A stretch of 64,000 nucleotides of DNA from Actinoplanes sp. DH11. Lineage in GTDB: Bacteria > Actinomycetota > Actinomycetes > Mycobacteriales > Micromonosporaceae. A program made the position numbers and the translations under genes. The stretch is taken from NCBI RefSeq assembly GCF_020873875.1, contig NZ_JAHWGU010000023.1, positions 1-64,000 of the forward strand, read 5' to 3'. Below the pieces are notes generated by a model that was not told where the DNA came from, did not search any database, and worked only from the letters and a program-made list of their open reading frames with translations. Below, piece by piece: positions 23,252 through 30,484 of the stretch. Numbering within the stretch: the first letter of the stretch is position 1; every line of letters begins with the position of its first letter.

Positions 23252-24243
23252 GCGAACGCCGGGATGATCTTCTCGCCGTACGCGGCGAGTGTCTCGTCCT
23301 TCGCGTCGTGCTGCAGATAGACGGCGAACTGGTCGACGCCCAGCTGCTTGAGTTGCTCCAGCTTCTTGACGTGCGCCTCGACCGGGCCGAGCACGCAGAA
23401 CCGGTCGACGATCTCGTCGGGCACGAACGTGGTGTGGCTGTTGCCGGCCCGTCCGTGCTCCCTGTAGTCGTAGCCGTCCCGCGCCTTGATGTAGTCGGTG
23501 AGCGCCTGCGGCACCGCCCCGTCGCCGCCGTACCGGGCCACGATGTCGGCGACGTGGTTGCCGACCATGCCGCCGAACCAGCGGGTCTGACCGCGCTGGT
23601 GTTCGAGGTCGTCGCCGACGTAGGCCGGCGCCGCGACGCAGAACTTGATGGTGTCGGGGTCCCGGCCGGCCCGCTTGGCCGCCTTGCGAACCGTCCCGAT
23701 CATCCAGTCGGCGATGTCCGGGTCGGCGAGCTGCAGGATGTACCCGTCGCCCACCTCCCCGGTGATCGCGAGCGCCTTCGGCCCGTACGCGGCCACCCAG
23801 ACCTCCAGGCGGCTGTCGGCGGCCCAGGCCAACTGGATCTCGTTGCCGCGTACCGTGACCGTCTCGCCGTTGCCCAGCCCTCTGATCACCTGGACGCTCT
23901 CGCGTAGCTGGCCCAGGGTCTGCGGGGTCAGGCCGAGCACCCGCAGCGCCGAGTCGCCCCGGCCGATGCCGCAGACGGTCCGGTTGCCGTACATCTCGTT
24001 GAGCGTCGCGAACAACGACGCGGTGACCGTCCAGTCCCGGGTGCCCGGGTTGGTCACCATCGGGCCGACCACGATCCGCTCGGTGGCGCCGAGGATCGCC
24101 GAGTAGACGACGTACGGCTCCTGCCAGAGCACGTGCGAGTCGAAGGTCCAGAAGTGACTGAAGCCGGCGGCCTCCGCCTTCTGCGCCCACGCGACGAGTT
24201 CGAGTGCCGGTGGGTCGTTCTGGAGCACCACTCCGATGTCCAT
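23248..24243 (-). CDS. F420-type LLM-class oxidoreductase linked to pyrimidine catabolism
   Basis: A 331-residue luciferase-like monooxygenase-fold protein. MDIGVVLQNDPPALELVAWA and AEAAGFSHFWTFDSHVLW are the N-terminal strand-helix units. VGPMVTNPGTRDWTVTASLF and GIGRGDSALRVLGL form the cofactor-binding region of F420/FMN LLM enzymes. It resembles the TIGR03842-type subfamily, which I recall as accompanying dihydropyrimidinase. It sits between dihydropyrimidinase (12-bp gap) and the transporter genes (4-bp overlap), so a redox step on a pyrimidine or its breakdown product is likely. The reaction itself is not established. Confidence 0.85.
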   Translation of the reverse strand: MDIGVVLQNDPPALELVAWAQKAEAAGFSHFWTFDSHVLWQEPYVVYSAILGATERIVVGPMVTNPGTRDWTVTASLFATLNEMYGNRTVCGIGRGDSALRVLGLTPQTLGQLRESVQVIRGLGNGETVTVRGNEIQLAWAADSRLEVWVAAYGPKALAITGEVGDGYILQLADPDIADWMIGTVRKAAKRAGRDPDTIKFCVAAPAYVGDDLEHQRGQTRWFGGMVGNHVADIVARYGGDGAVPQALTDYIKARDGYDYREHGRAGNSHTTFVPDEIVDRFCVLGPVEAHVKKLEQLKQLGVDQFAVYLQHDAKDETLAAYGEKIIPAFA

Positions 24244-24255
24244 GTGTGCTCCCGT

Positions 24256-25656
24256 TCAGACCAGGTAGTCGCTGAGGCCGCGCTTGACGTAGCGGCCGCG
24301 GCCGGCCCGCCCGGTGTACTCGCCACCCGCGGCGATCACCTCGCCCCGGGAGATGACGGTGTCGACCCGGCCGTCGATCTCCCAGCCCTCCCACGCGGAG
24401 TGGTCCATGTTCATGTGGTGTGTCGCGGCGCTGATCCGGGTCCGCCCGGCCGGGTCGTAGAGCACGATGTCGGCGTCCGAGCCGGGCGCGATCACGCCCT
24501 TGCGCGGGTAGAGCCCGAACATCCGGGCCGGGGTGGTGGCGATCGTCTCGACCCAGCGGCTCAGCGACAGCTTGCCGTCGACCACGCCCTGATAGATCAG
24601 GTCGACCCGGTGCTCGACGCTGCCGATCCCGTTCGGGATCTTCGAGAAGTCGCCGCGGCCGAGTTCCTTCTGGTCCTTGAAGCAGAACGGGCAGTGGTCG
24701 GTGGAGACCACCGACAGGTCGTTGGTGCGCAGGCCCTGCCACAGGTCGGCGCGGTGGCTCTCGTGCTTGCTGCGCAGCGGCGTCGAGCAGACCCACTTGG
24801 CGCCCTCGAACCCGGGCGCGCCGAGCTGGTCCTCCAGGGTCAGGTACAGGTATTGCGGGCAGGTCTCGGCGAACACGTTGCGGCCGCGGTCCCGCGCCTC
24901 GGCCACCTGTTCCAGCGCCTTCGACGCGGAGAGGTGCACGATGTAGAGCGGGCAGTCCGCCGCGACGCTCGCCAGCCAGATCGCCCGGCTGGTGGCCTCC
25001 GCCTCCAGCTCCTGCGGCCGGGTCAGGCCGTGGTGGATCGGGTCGGTCTCGCCGCGTTCCAGGGCCTGCTTGACCAGGACGTCGATGGCCGGCCCGTTCT
25101 CCGCGTGCATCATGATCATGGCGCCGTTGTCGCGCGCCTTCTGCATGGCGCGCAGGATCTGGCCGTCGTCGGAGTAGAACACCCCGGGGTACGCCATGAA
25201 CAGCTTGAAACTGCTGATCCCCTCGTTGGTGACCAGGTGATCCATGGCCTTGAGGGACTCGTCGTCCACCCCGCCGAGGATCATGTGGAACGCGTAGTCG
25301 ATGTGGCAGTTGCCGTCCGCCTTGCCGTGCCAGGCGGCCAGGCCGTCCTGCACCACCTCGCCGGTCCGCTGCACCGCGAAGTCGATGATCGTGGTGGTCC
25401 CGCCGATGGCGGCCGCCCGCGTGCCGGTGTCGAACGTGTCGCTCGCCGCGGTGCCGCCGAACGGCAGCTGCATGTGGGTGTGCGCGTCCACCGCGCCCGG
25501 GATCACGTATTTGCCGGTGGCGTCGATGGTCGCCACGCCCTCGGGGCCGCGGCCGGGCGCGTACAGCGCCGCGACCGTCTCGCCGTCGACCAGGACGTCC
25601 GCCAGGATCGCGCCGGCCGGGCCGACGACCGTTCCACCCTTGATCAGGAAGCTCAT
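24256..25656 (-). CDS. hydA: Dihydropyrimidinase (D-hydantoinase family)
   Basis: A 466-residue amidohydrolase. Metal ligands are visible as HTH (His59, His61), the carbamylated Lys151 in SSFKLFMAYPG, His184 in MMHAENG, a further His in YIVHLSASKAL, and Asp in STDHCPF. It opens 5,6-dihydrouracil or dihydrothymine to the N-carbamoyl-beta-amino acid, the second step of reductive pyrimidine catabolism, and could also act on hydantoins. The ATG overlaps the beta-ureidopropionase stop (ATGA), so the third-step enzyme is encoded directly upstream. Confidence 0.92.
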   Translation of the reverse strand: MSFLIKGGTVVGPAGAILADVLVDGETVAALYAPGRGPEGVATIDATGKYVIPGAVDAHTHMQLPFGGTAASDTFDTGTRAAAIGGTTTIIDFAVQRTGEVVQDGLAAWHGKADGNCHIDYAFHMILGGVDDESLKAMDHLVTNEGISSFKLFMAYPGVFYSDDGQILRAMQKARDNGAMIMMHAENGPAIDVLVKQALERGETDPIHHGLTRPQELEAEATSRAIWLASVAADCPLYIVHLSASKALEQVAEARDRGRNVFAETCPQYLYLTLEDQLGAPGFEGAKWVCSTPLRSKHESHRADLWQGLRTNDLSVVSTDHCPFCFKDQKELGRGDFSKIPNGIGSVEHRVDLIYQGVVDGKLSLSRWVETIATTPARMFGLYPRKGVIAPGSDADIVLYDPAGRTRISAATHHMNMDHSAWEGWEIDGRVDTVISRGEVIAAGGEYTGRAGRGRYVKRGLSDYLV

Positions 25657-26495
25657 GGCTGCACCAGGTCCCCGTAGGCGTCGGGCCGGCGGTCCCGGTA
25701 GAACTGCCAGCGGTCCCGGACCGTGGCGAGCAGGCTCAGGTCCAGGTCCCGGACGATCAGCTCGGGCTGGTGCGTGTCCGCGACGTCGCCGACGAACTTG
25801 CCCTCCGGGTCGACGAAGTACGTCTGGCCGTAGAAGTCGTTGTCACCGAGGTCCTCGACGCCGACCCGGTTGATCGCGCCGATGAAGTACTCGTTGGCGA
25901 CGGCACTGGCCGGTTGCTCCAGCTGCCACAGGTACGACGACAGGCCGCGGCTGGTGGCCGACGGGTTGAAGACGATCTGCGCGCCGTTCAGGCCGAGCGC
26001 CCGCCAGCCCTCCGGGAAATGCCTGTCGTAACAGATGTAGACGCCCACCCGGCCGACGGCCGTGTCGAACACCGGATATCCGAGGTTGCCGGGCCGGAAG
26101 TAGAACTTCTCCCAGAATCCCTTGACCTGAGGAATGTGGTTCTTGCGGTACTTGCCGAGGTATTTCCCGTCGGCGTCGACCACTGCCGCGGTGTTGTAGA
26201 GAACGCCCGGTTGTTCCTGTTCGTACATCGGCAGAATCATGACCATGCCGAGTTCGGCGGCGAGGGCCTGGAATCGTTCGGTGGTGGGTCCGGGGACGGA
26301 TTCCGCGTACTCGTAGTAGGCGGCGTCCTGCACCTGGCAGAAGTACGGGCCGTAGAAAAGCTCCTGGAAGCAGATCACTTTCGCACCCTGGGCGGCGGCC
26401 TCACGAGCGTAGTCCTCGTGCGCCTTGATCATCGATTCCTTGTCGCCCGTCCAGGTGGTCTGGACGAGGGCGGCGCGGACGACTCCGGTCGTCAT
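25653..26495 (-). CDS. Beta-ureidopropionase (nitrilase-superfamily N-carbamoyl-beta-alanine amidohydrolase)
   Basis: A 280-residue C-N hydrolase. The catalytic triad is visible as Glu45 (CFQELFYG), Lys118 (KYRKNHIP) and Cys155 (YICYDRHFPEG). Sequence style (FYGPYFCQVQD, NPSATSRGLSSYLW) matches beta-ureidopropionase/N-carbamoyl hydrolases rather than NAD synthetase or aliphatic nitrilases. It releases beta-alanine or beta-aminoisobutyrate, CO2 and ammonia. It is first in the seven-gene operon reading leftward to 19693. ATG 26495 has GAGAGGGG upstream and faces the MocR regulator gene. Confidence 0.9.
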   Translation of the reverse strand: MTTGVVRAALVQTTWTGDKESMIKAHEDYAREAAAQGAKVICFQELFYGPYFCQVQDAAYYEYAESVPGPTTERFQALAAELGMVMILPMYEQEQPGVLYNTAAVVDADGKYLGKYRKNHIPQVKGFWEKFYFRPGNLGYPVFDTAVGRVGVYICYDRHFPEGWRALGLNGAQIVFNPSATSRGLSSYLWQLEQPASAVANEYFIGAINRVGVEDLGDNDFYGQTYFVDPEGKFVGDVADTHQPELIVRDLDLSLLATVRDRWQFYRDRRPDAYGDLVQP

Positions 26496-26685
26496 GTGCG
26501 GCCCCTCTCAATTGATCTTATGCACGCGCAGTGCGCTGCGGAGCGCCTGTGATCGTGTGTTTACTCCTCGTCATGTGTCCCGCGCTAGGGCTTGCTTTGT
26601 CGGCGCCGGATGCCGTAGGACACTAACGACACACATTGAGGCGAACAATTGCCCGAACGTTACGGAATGTTTCGGAGAGGATAAT
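26496..26685. promoter_or_regulatory. Divergent control region between the pyrimidine operon and the MocR gene
   Basis: A 190-bp spacer holding both promoters. It is clearly less GC-rich than its flanks. It contains GTGTCC (about 26576) and GGACAC (about 26629) as an inverted pair and the related phrases GTGTGTTTACT and ACGACACACATTG, either of which could be part of a MocR-type operator. I could not fix a -35/-10 pair. Confidence 0.4.
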
Positions 26686-28062
26686 TTGCTCCCGCTGATA
26701 ACCGGGGCGATCCAGGACCGCAGCGCCCGGGGCATCGCGGCGGCCGTGAGCCGCCTGATCACCGCCGGCCGGTTGCCGGCGGGGACCCGGCTGCCCACCG
26801 TGCGCGCGGTCGCCGCCGGGCTCGGGGTCAGCCCGACCACGGTGAGCGAGGCGTGGCGCAGCCTGACCCTGGCCGGCGCGATCCGGACCCGCGGGCGCTC
26901 CGGCACGTTCGTCGCGGGCCCGCTGCCGTCCCGGGAGCAACTGCGCTACAGCCGGCTCGGCGGCGCGCGGGTGGCGCTGCCGCGGGACCTGTCCACCGGC
27001 GTGCCCGACCCGGCGCTGCTGCCCGACCTGAGCGGGGCGCTGCGCCGGATCGGCGACGGCCGGTGGGCGGGCAGCTATCTCGACGCCCCGGTGCTGCCGG
27101 AGCTGGAGGCGGTGTTGCGGGAGCGGTGGCCGTACCGGCCGGAGAGCCTCACCCTGCTGGACGGCGCGCTTGACGCGCTGGACCGGATCGCCGGCGTCGC
27201 CCTGCGCTTCGGCGACCACGTGCTTGTCGAGAACCCGGCGTTCGCCCCGCTGCTCGACCTGTTGCAGGCGGTCGGCGCGACAGTGGTGGGCGTGCCGATG
27301 GACGCGCGCGGGCTGGACCCTGCCGCGCTGCGGCAGGCGCTGCGCGAGCACCACCCGGTTGCGCTCTTCCTCCAGCCGCGGGCGCAGAACCCGACCGGCG
27401 TGAGCATGGACGCGGCCCGGGCCGCCGAGCTGGCCGGTGTCCTGCGCGACGCGCCGGACCTGCTGGTCGTCGAGGACGACCACGCCGGTGACATCGCGAC
27501 CGCGCCGCCGGTCAGCGTCGGCACGCACCTGCCGGACCGCACGGTGCACGTCGCCAGCTTCTCCAAGAGTCACGGGCCGGACCTGCGGCTCGCGGCGGTC
27601 GGTGGGCCGGCGCCCGTGGTCGACGCGGTGTGTGACAGGCGGCTGCTCGGGCCCGGCTGGTCCAGCCGGCTATTGCAGGGTGTGCTCCTGGACCTGCTCA
27701 CCGACCCGCGGGTGATCGACCGGGTCGCCACCGCGAGGGACACCTACGCGGAGCGGCGCGGCGCCCTGCTGGCCGTGCTGCACGCCCGGGGCGTGACGGC
27801 CACCGCAGCCGACGGCATCAACCTCTGGATGACCGTTCCTGATCAGCAGAACGCGATGGTGGCCCTGGCCGCGCACGGTGTGGCCGCCGCCCCCGGCGCG
27901 CCGTTCTGCGTGCGGCCGCTCGCCGACGACCACCTGCGGGTCACCGCCGGGCTGGTCGCCGGCGGATACGACGAACTGGCCGAGGTCCTCGCCTCGGCCA
28001 CCCACCGGAACAGCCGCGGCAGCGGCCGGCGCGGCCAGGGGCACCCCCACGGCTGGCGCTGA
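26686..28062 (+). CDS. MocR-type regulator (GntR HTH plus aminotransferase-like PLP domain)
   Basis: A 458-residue protein starting at TTG 26686; GGAGAGG ends five bases before it, and no ATG or GTG in frame lies nearby, so the rare TTG is well supported. Residues about 5-75 form a GntR winged helix (RLPTVRAVAAGLGVSPTTVS). Residues about 105-445 have a fold-type I aminotransferase shape with the PLP Lys294 in SFSKSHGPDLRLA and NPTGVSMDAARAAEL. MocR proteins sense amino-group metabolites through PLP. It is divergent from the pyrimidine operon and 20 bp upstream of the aminotransferase, so control of both by beta-alanine or a related amine is likely. Confidence 0.88.
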   Translation: MLPLITGAIQDRSARGIAAAVSRLITAGRLPAGTRLPTVRAVAAGLGVSPTTVSEAWRSLTLAGAIRTRGRSGTFVAGPLPSREQLRYSRLGGARVALPRDLSTGVPDPALLPDLSGALRRIGDGRWAGSYLDAPVLPELEAVLRERWPYRPESLTLLDGALDALDRIAGVALRFGDHVLVENPAFAPLLDLLQAVGATVVGVPMDARGLDPAALRQALREHHPVALFLQPRAQNPTGVSMDAARAAELAGVLRDAPDLLVVEDDHAGDIATAPPVSVGTHLPDRTVHVASFSKSHGPDLRLAAVGGPAPVVDAVCDRRLLGPGWSSRLLQGVLLDLLTDPRVIDRVATARDTYAERRGALLAVLHARGVTATAADGINLWMTVPDQQNAMVALAAHGVAAAPGAPFCVRPLADDHLRVTAGLVAGGYDELAEVLASATHRNSRGSGRRGQGHPHGWR

Positions 28063-28081
28063 TCGATCTGAAGGAGGTCCG

Positions 28082-29380
28082 ATGAGTGAGCTGCTGGATC
28101 GGCATCGTGCCGTCATGCCGGGCTGGATGCCGGTCTACTACGGCGACGATGCCTTGGAAATCGTGTCCGGAAAGGATCGCCGGGTCACCGACGCCGCCGG
28201 CCGGACCTACCTGGACTTCTTCGGCGGCGTGCTGACCACCATGATCGGGTACGACATCGCCGAGATCAACGACGCCGTCCGCCGCCAGATCGGCACCGGC
28301 GTGGCGCACACGTCCACGCTCTACCTGATCCGGCAGCAGGTCGAGCTCGCCGAGAAGATCGCCCGGCTCTCCGGCATCCCGGACCCGCGGGTCTTCTTCA
28401 CCAACTCCGGCACCGAGGCGAACGAGTCGGCGCTGCTGTTCGCGACGAACGTGCGCCGCTCCAACCAGATCCTGGCGATCAAGAACAGCTACCACGGCCG
28501 GACCTTCGCCACCATGGCCGTGACCGGGCACCGCAGCTGGTCGTCGAGTTCGATGAGCCCGCTGACGGTGAACTGGCTGGCCTCGGCGGACCGGCTGCGC
28601 GGCCGGATGGCCGGGTTGTCCGACGGCGACCTGCTCGACGCGGCAGTGGACGACCTGCGCGAGGTCCTCGCCACGGTCACCGCCGGTGACGTCGCGGCGC
28701 TGATCGCCGAGCCGGTCCAGGGTGTCGGCGGGTTCGTGCACGGGCCGGACGGGCTGCTCGGCGCGTACCGCAAGGTTCTCGACGAGCACGGCGTGCTGCT
28801 CATCGCCGACGAGGTGCAGACCGGCTGGGGGCGCACCGGCGACCATTTCTGGGGCTACCAGGCACACGGCGTCACCCCGGATCTGATCACCTTCGCCAAG
28901 GGGATCGGCAACGGGTTCGCGCTCGGCGGGGTGGTCGGCCGGGCCGCGGTGATGAACGCGGTGCCGGCGATCAGCTTCTCCACCTTCGGCGGCAACCCGG
29001 TCAGCGCCGCCGCCGGCAACGCGGTCCTCGACTATCTGCTCGACCACGACCTGCAGGGCAACGCGCGGCGGACGGGCGCGGTGCTGCTGGACGGTCTGCG
29101 GGCGCTCGACCACGGCATTCTCGGCGAGGTACGCGGACGCGGCCTGATGATCGGGCTGGAGTTCGTGCGTCCCGGCACCACCGAGCCCGATCCGGCCGCC
29201 ACGCTGCGGGTCTTCGACAGGTGCCGGCAGGCGGGTCTGCTGGTCGGCAAGGGCGGCCTGTACGGCAACGTGATCCGGATCGGCCCGGCGCTGACCCTGA
29301 CCGAGGAGGAGGCCCGAGAGGGACTGGCAATTCTGTCCGAAGCGGTCGCCGCGGTGGACGCCGAGACCCAGATAGGTTGA
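28082..29380 (+). CDS. Class III aminotransferase, probably beta-alanine or beta-aminoisobutyrate specific
   Basis: A 432-residue PLP enzyme of the omega-amino-acid family. ATG 28082 follows a perfect AAGGAGGT. Motifs: NSGTEANESALLFA, NSYHGRTFATMAVTG, LLIADEVQTGWGRTG, and PLP Lys273 in ITFAKGIGNGFALGG. In context it should take beta-alanine from the divergent catabolic operon and give malonate semialdehyde with pyruvate or 2-oxoglutarate as acceptor. The substrate is inferred from position. It follows the MocR gene in the same transcription unit. Confidence 0.9.
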   Translation: MSELLDRHRAVMPGWMPVYYGDDALEIVSGKDRRVTDAAGRTYLDFFGGVLTTMIGYDIAEINDAVRRQIGTGVAHTSTLYLIRQQVELAEKIARLSGIPDPRVFFTNSGTEANESALLFATNVRRSNQILAIKNSYHGRTFATMAVTGHRSWSSSSMSPLTVNWLASADRLRGRMAGLSDGDLLDAAVDDLREVLATVTAGDVAALIAEPVQGVGGFVHGPDGLLGAYRKVLDEHGVLLIADEVQTGWGRTGDHFWGYQAHGVTPDLITFAKGIGNGFALGGVVGRAAVMNAVPAISFSTFGGNPVSAAAGNAVLDYLLDHDLQGNARRTGAVLLDGLRALDHGILGEVRGRGLMIGLEFVRPGTTEPDPAATLRVFDRCRQAGLLVGKGGLYGNVIRIGPALTLTEEEAREGLAILSEAVAAVDAETQIG

Positions 29381-29405
29381 TCAGTACCGTTTTGCACCCC
29401 GCTTT

Positions 29406-29439
29406 ACCCCCGTGACCGGCACATCGGCGCGGGGGTTTT
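29406..29439 (+). terminator. Rho-independent terminator after the aminotransferase gene
   Basis: ACCCCCG (29406-29412) pairs with CGGGGGT (29430-29436), a loop of 17 bases lies between, and TTTT follows. It is one of the few classic stem plus T-run terminators in the window. Confidence 0.75.
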
Positions 29440-29554
29440 GCTGTCTACGCGGGAACTTTCGCTTGATCTGAAGAAACTTAGCTTCACTCTGGACGAAACA
29501 GATCGGTAACCTCCTGATTCATGTAGATGGATCGATAAGCGAGGGGGACCGCAC

Positions 29555-30484
29555 ATGCCGCAGTCACTCAGTCGACGCAAGCTCCTGGGCGCCGCCGCGG
29601 CGGCCGGGGCTGCCGGCGCGCTGGCCGCACCAGGGGCAGCGAGCGCCGGTGGCGGGGGCGGCCACGGCCGGCCCGGCCGCGTCCCGCGCGACCAGATCAG
29701 CGTGCAGCTCTACACGCTGCGCAATCAGCTCTCGATTGACCTGGAGGCGAGCCTCGCCGAGCTCGCCGAGATCGGTTACACCCGGGTCGAGCACGCCGGC
29801 TTCGTCGGCCGCACCGCCGCACAGTTCCGCGCCGCCCTGGACAACGCCGGCCTGCGGGCCACCTCGGGGCACGTCGGGATCCCGCAGCCGTTCAACGCCG
29901 ACACGTGGAAGCGGGCCCTGGAGGACGCCAACATCGTCGGCAACAAGTACATCGTCCACCCGTACTTCGGGTTCGGCGCCAACGGCCCGATCCGCGACGC
30001 CGCCGTCTACCGGGCGTTCGCCGCGGACCTCGACAAGGCCGGCGCGCTGGCCCGCCGGGCCGGGCTCAGCTTCGGTTACCACAACCACCAGGCGGAGTTC
30101 TTCCGGCAGACTCAGAACGTCCGGCCCGGCAGCAAGGTGACCGGGTTCGACATCCTGACCGGCGAGACCGACCCGCGCAACATGCACCTCGAGGTCGACC
30201 TCTTCTGGGCCTTCCGCGGCGCCAGCGACCCGGTCGACCTGATCAAGAAGCACCGCGGCCGGATCCGGCAGGTGCACGTCAAGGATCTGGACGCGAACGC
30301 GAGCTTCGCCGACCCCGGCGACGGCGTGATCGACTTCGGCCGGATCTTCGAGCACTCGCGGGAGGCGGGCCTCGTCGAGTACATCGTCGAGCGCGACGAC
30401 GCCGGATCGCCCCCGCGCACGCCGGCCGACGCGCTCGTCACCGCACAGCGCGGATACGCGTACCTGGAGGGGCTTCGGTTCTGA
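29555..30484 (+). CDS. Tat-exported TIM-barrel protein (xylose isomerase-like sugar phosphate isomerase/epimerase family)
   Basis: A 309-residue protein. Residues 1-40 form a Tat signal (SRRKLLGAAAAAGAAGALA). The mature part is an AP endonuclease 2-like TIM barrel: ISVQLYTLRNQLSIDLEASL, EIGYTRVEHAGFVG, GYHNHQAEF, HLEVDLFWAF and IRQVHVKDLD, whose His, Glu and Asp residues are the usual metal ligands. Members handle keto-sugars and inositols. The stop overlaps the next start by one base (TGATG), which links it to the sugar dehydrogenase. An extracytoplasmic sugar-modifying role is inferred. Confidence 0.87.
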   Translation: MPQSLSRRKLLGAAAAAGAAGALAAPGAASAGGGGGHGRPGRVPRDQISVQLYTLRNQLSIDLEASLAELAEIGYTRVEHAGFVGRTAAQFRAALDNAGLRATSGHVGIPQPFNADTWKRALEDANIVGNKYIVHPYFGFGANGPIRDAAVYRAFAADLDKAGALARRAGLSFGYHNHQAEFFRQTQNVRPGSKVTGFDILTGETDPRNMHLEVDLFWAFRGASDPVDLIKKHRGRIRQVHVKDLDANASFADPGDGVIDFGRIFEHSREAGLVEYIVERDDAGSPPRTPADALVTAQRGYAYLEGLRF

